The notes: generated by a model from the letters alone, not told the origin. Positions 35,494-47,942 are shown, numbered from the stretch's first letter. The stretch is DNA of 64,000 nucleotides from Phytoseiulus persimilis (GCA_037576195.1 CM075101.1:21576001-21640000); one strand, 5' to 3'. A program made the numbers and translations.

Positions 35494-38400
35494 ATGTCGG
35501 GATTCGAAGGCCGTGTCATGGAGGTCTTCTGGGACGGTTTCGACAAAAGCATCCGAGCCGAACTCGACTGGTTTTGGAGGGACCAACGCACTCTCACAGA
35601 CGTTACCGTCTGCTGCGAGAACGGATCCGTGAGAGCTCACAAGCTCGTCCTGGCTCTTTCGTCATCTTATTTCCACAACATGTGTCTGCAGAGTCAATCC
35701 GCCTGTTCGAACTCTGTGATCTCACTGCCTGACGTGAAAATCGAAGATTTCAGATTGATTCTAGAGTACATGTATCGCGGCAAGGTCTTCATCAACGAAA
35801 TGGCTGCCGAGCGGTTGATCAAACTCGCCAGAGTTCTTCACATCAAAGGATTCGGCTCGCAGAACAGACCCCCGAAGGAGCGGCAGCGGAGTGGTAGCGA
35901 GAGCTCCCAATACGTGGACTCTGACGATAATGAGGGCCAGAGGACGAGGAAGCCCAAAGTGCACATACGTCCAGAAGAGATCGCTCTGGACAATGTCCCC
36001 CCCAACCGAGTCACCAGAGCCACTGCCTCAAATCAGGCTCTCGCCTCGACGCACGATTCCAGGAGTGCGCGGGCGCAGACTCCGACCAGTCGACGGGTGG
36101 CCGGACATCAAACGTCTCGTGCCAGGAAGCTATCAGAACCCCAAGAGGCGAGCAATCCGAAAATGATTCACGAGAAGTTACTCGCCGATAAGCTCATCGG
36201 AGGAACCTTCGGAGGATCGTTGGAGGAGCCGGGACACAGTGGCGAAGGAATCTCAAACAAGCCACGCTCCAGTAGTTTCGAAGCTAGCGACAGAACGAGA
36301 ATCCGGAGCGCAAAAGTGATAGAAAAACAGGGACACGTCCCCCCGGCGCTCGTCGACAAACCAGGGCCGAGTGGAAGCAAGATCGCGAAACTGCAAGAGC
36401 CGAACGAATCGCCAGAAAACCAGGACCCCTGTGGGAGTAGGGACAAGAGATCTCTCATCAGACGACGATCGTCAGCATCGCCCTCGAAACAATTGACCAG
36501 AAACGTGACTTTGTTAGCTGTTCAGTCGTCAGATACGAAATCCACGCCAAGCATATCAGCCGCCCTGACCAATTTGGTGGCGAATGAGAACGACACGCTC
36601 AGAGACGGCGGTCTTTCGAGCAGTCGATTCTCTCTAGCCGAAAACTGTAACGAATGTGACTTCACTGCCAGTTCAGCGGTCGAACTAGCCACGCACAAAA
36701 TACAGGAGCATACTAAACCACGGCCGGTGCCGAAACCCCCTTCTAGGAAAAGACAAATGAATTCGCCCCTCGGGGACGAGACGCGAGAGACCCCGAAGGA
36801 CGACCAGCTCTACGTTTGTGAACTTTGTGGTTTTTCATCGAAGAATCGTGGAGCGTTGGGAAGCCATCGGAATCGTCACAAATTCGAACAGGAAACGACT
36901 AGCCCGAAAAACCTGCCATTGAACCTGAGAGCGAACTCCGAGCACTTCAAGCCCATATACGACTGCCCGAAATGCATAAACATCAGTTTTAAAACGTTGA
37001 ACGTCATGAGCAGGCACTTCGCAAGACGGCACTTCGACGAAAATCTGCAGTACGTCACGAGGATTGCTTGTAGTCATTGCGTCCACAGTTACACTCCGAG
37101 CGATGGCATCAGTGAGTACCGGCGACATCTGAAAGAAGTCCATGACATCGAGGCGGATTTCGAATCTTCTTCGGGGAAGCCTTACCTTAACCCATCCCGG
37201 GAGTCGATAACCGGTCGGAGAACATCTGTTTTCGAGAATGGCGAGGCCAATGAGCCGCCACCGATCCTGACAAACGGAAACGGTGAAGCCAACCATTCCG
37301 AGCCGGGGCCCAGCGGAGTCAACCATCCCGATGCTCCTGCCGGCAACGATCTCTTCGCCGAGACGGCTTCGAATGCCGACACGGAAAGAGCCTCTTCGCG
37401 GGGCAGTTTTGTTGTGAGCCTGAACGAAATGTCGGCCAAGGCCCAGGCGTCGAATTTGGATCAGAAACGGTACCGCTTGTCGAACGACGACGAGGCTACG
37501 ATCGAGGCGGATCTTTCAAGAGTGAAGTCCGAGTTTACGGGAAACAGCCCACCCGTCGGGGTATTCCACAAATGTGCTGATTGCAACTATCAGACCTCTC
37601 AGCAACACTTTCTCCGAAGACACGCCATCGCCTGCCACAGCAATGGGACGAACGAAGATCCCTTCCTGTGTAGGTTTTGCAACTTCGCGACCGCTCACCG
37701 ATCAACCATCAAGAGTCATCTCGTGTCCGTTCACCGCGATTCGAACACGAAAATCTCAGAATGCTACAGAAACTCCGAAAGAATCCGAGAGTATTTTGAA
37801 GAAAACGGAACGACCACCAAGAAGTCGCCGCAGCCGCAACTGCAGAAACAGCAGACGAAGGCAGTTCGTATGAGGTTGACCAAAAGTGCCCCGGCCGCTC
37901 CTCCGGTGTCTCCAGAAGCAGATGAGTCTGAAGAGTCGCCGTCTACTAAAGAAAAGGAAACGTCTGTGATCAAGAAGTCGGCTAAGAAACACGGCCGACC
38001 GTCTCAACAGTTCGGTGCGGCGTTGAAACTGAAGAAAGCCGCAATCGCCAACCAGCGGAATCTGTCACCTCAGAGCCGCGCGATATCCGAGACGAAAACC
38101 GCGCAGTTGAACCGGACCCGGGCTAGTCCAAGGAGATCCTCGTCGCGACAGTCAGCAGCTGGATCTCCTCAAGAGAAAAGGTATGCATTCAACTTCGAGA
38201 GTCTGTATTTATAACGAGGGTGGGAATTCGTGTATGCACACGATGACTGGCCACGAACAAGCCGGCATTTTATGAGGAGTTCTGGAACCGCCCGAAGATT
38301 TCTCGTTGTCACTCTCTCTCCTTGGGAGCTGCGCGTTGATGCTCGAACCTACGGGAGCTCTGGGATGATTTTCCGCGAACAATAAGGCTCCCAACATTAG

Positions 38401-38944
38401 CCAAAATTTTCCGGCGTCGTCAACGATTTCAGTCAGCTTTCGAAACTGTTCGCGCCCCGTATCACTGAATGTCTCAGCCATATCTCAGCTTCCCGAGTTT
38501 GAGACTGGAATGAATATTAGGGCGCTTTTGCAATGAGTGGGAGAAAGTATGAATTCAACCACCAACGGAGGGGGCCGAGGGGATCCACTGATCCTCGGAC
38601 GCTTTATACAGGCAACCGAAAAGGAAACGGAATTGATTATCCAGGCCGACCATCCCGTACACGTGAAATTTCACGATAGCCTTTCATGGCTTAACTGGAC
38701 TCTGATTTGTTTCAGAAGATCGTCGTCGAAATTCCCGGCGAGCTTGAAGTGTCCAGATTGCACATACGAGGCCAAGAGTTATCAAATGTTCACGAAGCAC
38801 AGCGTTTTGCACCAGGACGTTGACGAAACGAAGCTGGCCCTGTGCGAAGTTTGCGGAGTCGTCAAACTGAAGAGTTCTATGTTTTACCATTTGAAGAAAC
38901 ACCAAGTAGATCCACCAAAGACGCCGGCTAGGCTATCACAATAA
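35494..38944 (+). CDS. BTB/POZ and C2H2 zinc-finger protein, two coding exons
   Basis: Exon 1 is 35494-38180 and exon 2 is 38716-38944; the product is 971 residues. The ATG at 35494 lies four bases after an acceptor (CGATTGCAG to 35489) and starts close to the BTB domain (about residues 24-115; LTDVTVCC and VRAHKLVLALSSSYF are typical). A long Ser/Pro/Arg-rich, probably disordered region follows. C2H2 fingers then begin near residues 385, 441, 490, 525, 693 and 724 in exon 1 and near 909 and 938 in exon 2. Most fit C-x2-C-x12-H-x3/4-H; the one near 525 has a longer x15 spacing. The intron is phase 2 on both sides (AG|GTATGC donor, TTGTTTCAG acceptor). By family this is a nuclear DNA-binding protein that dimerises through BTB, like the insect BTB-ZF regulators. 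No one-to-one orthologue could be named. The open frame also extends 52 codons upstream of 35494; the acceptor argues against that start. Confidence 0.88.
38209..38481 (-). CDS. Unassigned antisense frame inside the BTB gene intron
   Basis: A 90-codon minus-strand frame with an ATG at 38479-38481 lies inside the 535-nt intron of the BTB gene, running just past its donor-side readthrough stop. The first 45 residues (for example EQFRKLTEIVDDAGKFWLML) look amphipathic and unbiased; the rest is less convincing. I do not recognise it, and chance is a good explanation for a frame this short. Confidence 0.15.
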   Translation of the reverse strand: MAETFSDTGREQFRKLTEIVDDAGKFWLMLGALLFAENHPRAPVGSSINAQLPRRESDNEKSSGGSRTPHKMPACSWPVIVCIHEFPPSL

Positions 38945-39028
38945 TGATTACATTGAAATCGTTCGATGTAAACTTCTATCATCATCGATTCCCAAGAACG
39001 ACATGGCCTTTAGAGAGATCTATTGATT

Positions 39029-39034
39029 AATAAA
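39029..39034 (+). terminator. Poly(A) signal of the BTB/zinc-finger gene
   Basis: AATAAA lies 85 nt after the stop codon at 38942-38944, giving a short 3' untranslated region. Confidence 0.7.
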
Positions 39035-39919
39035 TGATACTTTACAGAACATGCTTCTAAAGTTGGATATATAACATGTCATGCGTTTTTTTGTTGAGGT
39101 ATTCTTCCGGGATGAGGGGAGCTCGTGCTGAGAATGGGGAGGATATTCGCCATCAGATAATCTGATGGTACCGGCACATCGGGACCGCTCCACGCGATTT
39201 GGAGCACAAACAGAACATGAGCCATGACCGCGCAGTAGGAACGAGTTCTGCGAACAGACCTGAACTCAGAAAGATTCCGGAAGCTCAGCCCAATATGTGG
39301 TGATGCCATGTGGTTCATGACAAGTTGGGGTGCTCGGATACAATTACAGCAAAGCTCTTCGTTGCATCTCTTCAGTATGTTGCTTGAACATCAAGCACTG
39401 GATAGCGTCCAAGATTTGAGCATCAGTTTCCGTGTTCCATGTTCATGACCACGGACCTCGGATCTACTGATGCTCCGCGTGAGAAGGCTGAACAGTGCGA
39501 TCGTCCGTCTTGTCGAGACTGGCACTGAGGAAAAGGTGCAACATGGAGCCTCAGAAGGCCCTGCGTTTGGATGATAGATCTCAACCGAAAGGGTCCATCC
39601 AGCTCGATACCAGGGAGCAGCGGATAAATGTTGCGAGGCTCGCGGGATATGGGATGAGATGAACGTGGGCTGGAGTTGGAAGGGAGTTTCCGGGAGCAGG
39701 CGGCTGCTAACGAATACGTATCGTCGGTTCTCGCGAACGCAACATAGCCGCACAGGAGTATTCTTGAGGCTACTCCCGTCTACGCTGGTAATATCATTCA
39801 ATCACTGTCAATATTTGTCCCAACTTGTATGGTTTCCCAACTCAGCCGGACTCGAACTTAAAGTTTCGAGAACAGGTAATGTTGGCAGCGCTAAGCTCCC
39901 GATTTCTCGGGAGAATGGA

Positions 39920-39932
39920 GGGGGGGGGGGGG
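39920..39932. repeat. Poly-G tract (13 bases)
   Basis: Thirteen G residues, 211 nt upstream of a 20-base C tract with which it could pair on one strand. Confidence 0.85.
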
Positions 39933-40143
39933 TCTGCCTTTTCGACGGCGGCATGGTCGCGTACTTTTCTCAAACGGAGATTTGACATTTCAGAGGTGAA
40001 CTTAAGAAGCCTGCTATCGGGCGCGCAGGGATCTCAGCTCATTCGTGTTCAAATCATTTCCTTGAGCGGTGCTTCTGAAACCGGCCACTGTCAGAGGCAA
40101 CGACAATCATCGGTTACGCCGCGGGAGTTCTCCGAACAGTTAG

Positions 40144-40163
40144 CCCCCCCCCCCCCCCCCCCC
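40144..40163. repeat. Poly-C tract (20 bases)
   Basis: Twenty C residues in a non-coding stretch just before an AT-rich segment (TATTTATATAAATATTTAAA, 40179-40198). Confidence 0.9.
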
Positions 40164-43100
40164 TGACAACCGTTTTGACTATTTATATAAATATTTAAAC
40201 ACACCGGGAAATCCTCTGTAGCGGACCTTCCTTCAACTCCTCAGAGAGTATGTACCAATAGAGCTTTACGACTTTCGTCGAAAGAGTCATCGGACCTTCT
40301 TTCCAGATAGTCCGCCCTTAGACAGCCGGACTGTGCTTTCGATTCTGAATAAACGCGCTACTTTTCCACTCGACCCTGTGAGCTTCTCGAGATCTACTTA
40401 AGATCCGCCCTGTAGTACTAGAATCGCAGGAATCGACAAAAAGCGAGTCGACCGATATTTGCTGACGAGTCGCGCAGCAATAACTCCGCTTCTAAAATAG
40501 GATCCGGGAGTCCACGCTTGGCAAATTCGACACTCTCTGCCGTGCGATCGACGCGGTGCGATGTAGATTCAGGACTGCAGTGAGTAGACAGCCTAAGAGC
40601 CAACTAGGAATACGCACATCCTCAGGCAGCCAGGCAGTCTTGCAGGGCGTGCAGTCTGTCAGGAGAGGTTTTCAAGTCGCAGCGCCGCCGCCAAAATATC
40701 GCTCCGCAGCGCCAATTTCCGGTTGGTGTGTAAATAAACAGATGCAGCTGATCTGTGGAAGGGTTCGGCTTTTTGACATCATAGCACAGAGAGTCCAAGT
40801 GCAGTAGAGACGGAAAAGCCACTGGAGAACGCGCGCGTCCTCCTCCGCCGCCGCCGCTGCCGCGTTTGTTCGAAAAAACGAGCTCACCCACACTGAGGCA
40901 TTACTCGAGTTTCTCAACAGTTTCTCTGATGGATCCGTAAGGTATGTTTGTCTCTTGGCGTGAGTTGGCCCCTCTAAATCAACCAGTCTGCTTCATCATC
41001 GATTGGCCCGCAAGCTGGTAGCTTCGGTGATTTAAATGAATCGTGTCGAAGACGGGTCGTATTTTGCGGAGTGGAATCGATCAAGACGGCAACTTTGGAT
41101 ATCTGCCCATCCTCGATTCGCTGCATATCGGATCTGCAGCCGAGGACCAGAACCAAAGCAACGAGTTCGCTCCGGGTCAGGGTTTGCCTGCCCAGAAACA
41201 GAATTTCCGAGTGGAGCGTGATTGAAACTCGGTGATTTCGTAAGGGAACGAGCGCAGAACTCGGCCGTTGACAAATTACGGCGTTGATTCAATTACGTTC
41301 ACGGCTGGACCGTGTATCGCGCTCGTCGCGATCGTGCTCTCCGGAGCCAGAAAGCTGTGTCCACAGCTCGGTGCCGTCAGGAGAATGGGACGCTGAAAAT
41401 GGTTCATTGCAGTATGAGTGAAGCCCAAGGTTCGTTGAAATAGTTTCGGCCGCTTTAACGGACGACGATTCCGAGAGGTGAAACGATTGTGATCCGTCGT
41501 TTTTACTCTGGCGTTCCCGATTTGGCCTATAAGGTTTCTCCGTGGGAGAGTGCGTTCGAGAGCAGGACGACTCTCCCCGCTCTGGAGAGCTTTTTATCTC
41601 TTTTCCTTATGAATATCGGCTGTGTGATGAGTAAAAATTGGGTTTTCCGGCGTGGAACCGCTCCGCCGGCCCCGATTCAAGCAACCTGGACGAAGAATGA
41701 GAGATGTTACTGCGATCTCTAAGGCTCATAAATATTGTGATTTTCATTTGTGTGGCAGCTGAGCGAATCGTTCTAGTGTCAAGCAGTCTCGCCGAATCTG
41801 CTGTTTCCAACCATCGCTCATGTAATCCTTGTTTCAACCGGAGCGCTCCGTACGTTTCACGGAGCATTGCTGTCGACCACCTCGATTTGCCGAGTCTTTG
41901 TCCAACGGATCGCAACTCGAGGGAGAGAAGTTCTAAAGGTTCAAAATAACATCGAGCTGTCACGCGAGTTGCTGGCTTCAAATTATAGGACAGATCCGAC
42001 GACTGAAAAATCCCATTTATCCGGAACGTCTGCCTCTTTGAATGCTCGAAAGGTGAACGATCCTCCCCTCGCACCACGCTCGTGTCCATATACCTACTGC
42101 CGATATGAACGATTTGGATCGCTCAAAATCGGTATTGAAGTTTCCTCGTATGAAGCCGCGTTCGCCGGTGGTAGTTGTAGCAGGACAACTTTCTGTCTGA
42201 ACGAGTCATGAGCTTATCAAGAGTCAACTGATGCCCTTATTGGACCGGCTCTTGGGTTCGGCGTCGGTAAGGGAAGATAACCCTGCCGAATCATGGGAAC
42301 TGTTTGCCAGGTTACACATGGAGGGTTGACGAGCTGTCAGGTATCCCGGGATCCTACGGTGTCGTCCTTCCCGAACGTATAAAAATTGAAATCGCCGATA
42401 TGAACAAGATTGGGTCGTGGACGAGCTTCCCGAACAGCAACGCCCGGTCGGACCGGCGAGGTGCACTAAAATAATTTCAGGCTGACGGCGAGCTTTTTGC
42501 ACAAACTCCTAATCAATTTTTTCTCTTAGATAAGCGGCCAGAATGATGAGCTCGGAGAAGAATTCAGAGAGGGTCGGCCTTCTAGATGCCGGTATCACTC
42601 GAACGACGCTTGCAGGTGACAAACTTGTTGCGATTCTGGTGGAGGTCTTGGTGATGGTTACAATTTCATCGAATCTATGGCGGGCGTTACATCAACGTTT
42701 CCAGGGCTTCCTGTCGGAGCTGAAGCGAACCGATCACGCTCACTGTTCACCGAGCGAGGAAGATTCGAGCAGGAGGAGCGGTTGTCGCTGGGTTATCGTA
42801 CGCCGTCATACAAACACAATGTCGTGCTTTTTTTTCGTCCTTGAACGAGTAGGGGGAATCTGGGCTTTTCACTGATCAGGAGCCGCAAGTGACGACGCTT
42901 CATAACTTTTGTCGCCACATGAATCGGAAACCACCCAACCCACATGAAGCTCCAGGAAACTATCGGGCGATACCTTGGCTCGATAATCCGAGCGCGAGAA
43001 TATCAAAGTGCTTTAGAAAGGATTCAACCACAACGAATGCCCATAGTCGCTGTTCGTTTCCCTGGCGCGCGACACAAGAGTGATTCAGAAGGCTTCCGAG

Positions 43101-43413
43101 GCTGAGCCTAGTGGGATTCCGCGGCAGCCCGGTGAAATGACCGTCGAGTATTCCAAGTCCACTCGCGTCCATGGATAGAGACATACTCACCTTCCGACTT
43201 CCCGGAAATCCGTGAGATGTCGAAAGTTGAAAGCCTAACAACAGCACAATGGTATCATTCAGGGTTTTTGTCGTTTATGACTCCAGCTCTAGGTCGTGTT
43301 TGGTGTAGCAAAAGCAGTGAGCGGCCGGGCCGTGCTTAATGCATTGGACGTGTTGGAAGGGATCTGAGAAAACAGATGCTGTTTACTTTGCAGGTGAGAA
43401 CGAGTCCCGTGGA

Positions 43414-46400
43414 ATGATTTCGGCTGCCTCTCGTTATATTTCACACCAAGTGGTGATGTCAGCGTGGCGCCGCAAACCCGTGGTGCTGTTCACGATACTG
43501 GCGATCACGGTCCTCGTTCTTTTCGTACAGTACTCACAAGTTGGTGGTGACCCTAAAGTTCCTCGGCTTCTCGACAAACAGTTCAAGGTATGTTCATGCG
43601 GGATCCTCTCTCCATCTCGAGAGGGGGAGAGAGGGAGAGAGAACAATCTTGTCTTCTTGCCGGCCACCCAAGGGGGCATACAATTCACCCACTGCTCGCC
43701 CCAGCTTGTGTGGGGCACCACTGTCCACTCAGCTGAAATCGCCCTCAATACAATCATTCGTCTTTGACGTTTATGGATTCGATCGAGTTGGGCAAAGGCG
43801 CCGCTGCTTTGATCTGGGAGGAAACTGAAGATGAAATACTTCCTTCAAGGATTCTGAGGCCTCACCTCAACGACAGGCTAATCCTGGATACACTGCAAGC
43901 TTGCAAAGTGATCCGGAACCCAATCTCGGCGCGGATCATGCTCAGCCAGTGCGACATCCGGCTGCGACCCAAACATCGATGGTGGCAAAACAGCTCGCGC
44001 CAAAGACAAGTATTCAAGATCCTAAAACTGCTCTTCCCGGAGCCCCACTCCACCGAGTCGTCCACTTCGATCTCAAAGGAGCTCCACCGAAAATCAGCTA
44101 CATGAAAAAAGTCCTCCCAATTTTGAAGGAGGCAGGGGCAACAGGTAAGACACAATCCCTCACTCGCTGTTCCTTTCTCTCTGTTTCTCATAACATGTCT
44201 GTTCGGCATCTGGGGGACTGAATCTTGAAGTCGTGCCCTGAATACTCAAGCCATGACGCCTTTCAGGGATCATGCTGGAATATGAGGATATGTTTCCCTA
44301 CTCTGGCTCATTGGAAGTCGTTCGAGCTGGGAATGCTTATACCGTGAAGGATTTAGAGGATCTCTTGAGCTACATTACCGTCGATCTGAAACTCCAAATT
44401 ATACCGCTCCTCCAGACATTTGGTCACATGGAATTCGTCCTCAAGTTGGAGAAATTCCGGCATCTCAGGGAAGTCGATGAGTTCCCAGCAGTCATTTGTC
44501 CTTCCAAAAACGAGTCCTTCACTCTCATAAAGGAGATGGCAAATCAGGTGAGTGGAGCCGAGAATTTCTCTGGATTTTCAACCCCTGGATTCTCAGTGTT
44601 TTCTCACTACGAGTGGCAGCAGCACTCATTAGTTCAGGAAAGCGCATGTCTAAAGGAAGCTCGCGGCTCGCTTCCACAGGTCATGGCTCTACATTCGAAA
44701 TTCCAAGTGCGTTATTTCCACATCGGATGTGATGAAGTTTTCCATTTGGGAGATTGTAATCTCTGCAATCAAAAATCCAAAGACGAACTTCTCCTGGGTC
44801 ACATGGCTCAAGTCGCAAGTAAGCATTTCGGTCGGCCCGGACCAACATTTCAGGGGCGATTATGGACAGTACGACATCTAAATCGAGATTCAATGTCATC
44901 GGTTTCGTGAGGGTTATAATAATTGGACATTTTATTTCTCGCTCCTCTTCAGACTACGTTCGAAACGATCTCAAGGTGATACCATTGGTATGGGACGATA
45001 TGATGAGGCACTCCAGCAGTGAACAGATGAAAAGGTTTGCATGGAACAATCATTCATCCACTTTTCCTTTTCCCGACTCGTTCCAGAGCTCCCGAGGCGC
45101 GAATTCATTGATATTCAGCTTCGTGTGCTTTCTAGGTTCCGTCTTGATGAACTCGTTGAGCCAATGGTGTGGACCTATGTGAAAGATGTGTACAGGTTCA
45201 TTCCGTTCTCGAACTGGATGACTTTCAGCGACACCTTCCCTTACATCTGGGCCGCGTCCGCGTTCAAGGGTAAACGTTTCCTCATGTCGGCGGAACTCTC
45301 TCCTTCGATCACCATATGCTGTGTCAGTTGGCCGCACTTAATTATTGAGCACCCTGGTACCAAACTTTCAGGAGCTTTCGGCGAAACGTTGACGGTGCCA
45401 AACGCGAAACAGCACCTAGAGAATAATGTGGCTTGGCTAGAGGTCATTCAGGAGCAGAAGGAAAGATTCAAGTTGTTCCGTGGCCTTGTGATCACGGGCT
45501 GGCAGCGATATGACCATTTCGCAACGCTGGCAGAGACGTTTCCCGCTGGTAAATATACAACGGAATCCTCCTCTCATCTGAACGATTCCAACTATTGCCG
45601 TCCTCATCTTCATGGCGCTTCCAGGATATGAACTTGATTGAATCTGGTTGCAGGTCTTCCGTCATTGATCCTCAGCCTGCTCTCAGCGACTGCAGGAGGC
45701 TTCTCTGGCAGAGAGGATCGCATCCGGGGCCAGTTGTCAAAACTTCTCAGCTGTCAAGATTCGCCCCGAAGATTAGATCTGGAGACAGATGAATATTTGT
45801 ACACATCGATGAGCCGATGTCACTTCCCCGGGGCTGCTGTCTTCAGAATGACTGAGAATCATCGGGACACCATCAAGCGAGCGAATGAATACTACGAAGG
45901 AGTCACCATCCACAAAGCATGGTTGACGCCGTACAACGTCAGGCGCAACTTCACTTTCATCGACAGAATTGATCAGGTAACGTCGATGTGTCTTTGTCCT
46001 CGGTGACCCGTGATGGTCTCCCGAGGAGAAGCTGCTGGATGGAGTCAGTTGTTTGACGGATACCTCCATTTCGCCCAGGGTCTCGAGGAATTCCCATCAG
46101 TGCACTATAGCGTGACATCGTTGGTTGAACAAGCACGCGATGCCTTGCGCGAAGTGTTCGATGAATACACCGTTGCAGAATGGATTGAGCAGAATATTTA
46201 CCCAACAATACTCAAGCTGGATAAGCTCAAAGCTGACGCGGATGCGATGAGGTGCGTGCGCTCGCTGTTCACGAAATTTCGCCGAACTATCCAATGCATG
46301 CATTCAGATCCACTCTCTCATCGATATATTGGGGTGCAGCAATCATACACGAAATTTCATGGCAATGATGTCAGATATTTACTTGCAGACGAGCTCGAAC

Positions 46401-46470
46401 ATGGCCGCGGAGACCGCTCCCCATCAACCCGGATGTTCAGCGACTCTATGCTGGTCGCCGAGAACTCTGA
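43414..46470 (+). CDS. HEXD: Hexosaminidase D-like GH20 glycosidase, membrane-anchored
   Basis: Likely exons: 43414-43587, 43877-44144, 44267-44547, 44680-44818, 44953-45034, 45136-45269, 45372-45548, 45654-45976, 46079-46251, 46389-46470. Phases match at every junction. The second exon may instead begin at 43850, which keeps phase. The start may be ATG 43414 or 43456; the latter gives a short basic head and a transmembrane anchor (VVLFTILAITVLVLFV), hence type II topology with a lumenal enzyme. The product is about 596-610 residues. Signatures of hexosaminidase D follow: HFDLKGAPPKISYMKKV, EYEDMFPY, QTFGHMEFVLK, FHIGCDEVFHLG, PLVWDDMMR, WAASAFKG and ITGWQRYDHF. The catalytic Asp-Glu pair of GH20 is encoded at 44731-44736. 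The enzyme family removes terminal beta-linked GalNAc/GlcNAc. The last exon is least certain: without the final intron the frame instead runs to a stop at 46499-46501. Confidence 0.85.
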
Positions 46471-46501
46471 TCATTGTGCGAGCGATCGACCCTGTGATTG
46501 A

Positions 46502-47521
46502 GCAAACTGTACTGCCTCCGGAAGGCTCACCTCTCCGGGTTGGCGGGCATCGCTCACCCTTCTCTTCATTATACTCGAAATACTTCCAGCACCTCAGTTT
46601 GTAACAGAGAGACCCTTCAGCCCTCTTCTGATCGCCCTCGACCCTGAAGCTTTCCTCGACTTTGGAGCACCATGGCACCATCAGAGTGCACTGAGGAGCA
46701 TATTAGTGTCCTGATTGCACAAGCCGGGTCTGTTAGTTGCGACAGACATCTATCGGAAATTAGCGCGAAGTTCAGGTTGGAATCCAGTAGCACGTTTCTT
46801 TTAAACAAGGGTTGAGGTGAACTCTTAGTGTTTCGGCAAATCGCCGGAACAGTGCTCCGTTTGGAAGGTGGGAATTCAGCGTGCGTCTCAGACACCACTG
46901 AATCCCAGAAAGCGGCAGCAATCCTACAGCCCTTGACTTAGAGCTCAACTACCAGGGAAGGAGGGGGGCCTTGCCATGTTTGATTCTGTGTAAACGGTGA
47001 TAGTACTGCAAGCAAGGAGGGGAGTCGGAAATCATTGTAAATTTGATTCGTTAGGTAACTCCAGGACTGATGTTGACAGGGAGCCGATAGAGCTTAGAAT
47101 TCCCTTTATAGAAGATTTTAGTTGCTCAAACTGGTGACCCTAAACAGCACTGCGCAGCATATAGCGGCTCCTTTCAAATAGCCCTCCTGTGCGGTTGCGG
47201 GGAAGAGAAGTGTGCGCATCGGCACTGAGAATGATCTGAAACTGGAGCAATCACATTTGACGAGTACCGAACATGGGTCTGTTAGAGGACCGGATTGTAC
47301 CGTCAGGTTGCGAGGGAACGAGGTTCAAATTTCGTTTCAACAGGCCGTCAAACACTTCTACTCGACTAGTTTCCGAAAAGCGGTGTTGGACGACGAAGCT
47401 TTCGATTGGTCAATTGATCAATTCCGGTGGATTCGAAGTCAATAGAACATTACTAGGGATAGATACCGGCTAGAAGCCGTTGCGAGAGGAAGGCGGCCTG
47501 GTTCACAAGACCACACTGAGA
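46502..47521. other. Short intergenic stretch, nothing supported
   Basis: No recognisable gene. It should include the 3' untranslated region of hexosaminidase D, but no AATAAA follows its stop within a few hundred bases, so the transcript end is not located. Confidence 0.4.
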
Positions 47522-47759
47522 TTATTGATATTTATTGAGTTGTGGGAGGAAGACTGCGAAGAGAAACACTTGAAGGACCGAAAAGTTTTGTATAAAAGAA
47601 AATTGTCGAAGAATAAACCGAATGAATGCGGAAACATAGTTGTTTCCATCTAACTCCGTAAGCAGGGCTCTTGGAATTCCGGAATCGATCTGATCGTAGC
47701 TTTCGACGCAGCTCTCGTCGGGACATCGCCTGAGATCACTCACTACAATCTCGAAACTT
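47522..47759 (-). CDS. Possible terminal exon of a minus-strand gene, unknown product
   Basis: A strong acceptor (GGCCTCTGCACACAG, ending at 47760) is followed by a frame, starting at the second base, that stays open for about 78 codons to TAA at 47522-47524. The first half reads SFEIVVSDLRRCPDESCVES and looks like part of a secreted or extracellular protein with two cysteines. The second half is hydrophobic. AATAAA (plus-strand TTTATT at 47531-47536) overlaps the end of the frame. That could serve as the poly(A) signal only if translation stops earlier in another frame. Upstream exons were not found. The family is not recognised. Confidence 0.25.
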
Positions 47760-47942
47760 CTGTGTGCAGAGGCCACCGGCAGGCTGAGGATGGAACAAGT
47801 TTTCACAGTCTACTCGTTCGTGCAAATGTTCGAATTGCGACGAAGATGGGTGAGGTAGGCCGTTCGCGATCCGGGAGCCTCAACATATTACCCGAGTTTC
47901 GGAGAGGACCGGGTAATTGAGTGATTACGTTCGACACATTCC

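Larger units (their letters stand above)
38945..43413. other. Intergenic region between the BTB gene and hexosaminidase D
   Basis: After the BTB poly(A) signal I see no supported gene. Small frames around 39.4-40.2 kb and 41.0-41.3 kb overlap in several frames. A G tract (39920-39932) and a C tract (40144-40163) lie 211 nt apart. The promoter and any 5' untranslated exon of hexosaminidase D should be in the right part; the AG/GT junction at 43393/43394 is the only splice clue. Confidence 0.45.

Noticed and set aside
38537..38715. Upstream part of the plus-strand frame containing the last zinc fingers
   Set aside because: Phase-matched splice sites show this portion is intron of the BTB gene, not a separate start.
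39391..39801. 136-codon minus-strand frame
   Set aside because: Ser/Arg-rich, no motif, and overlapping frames on the other strand; treated as intergenic.
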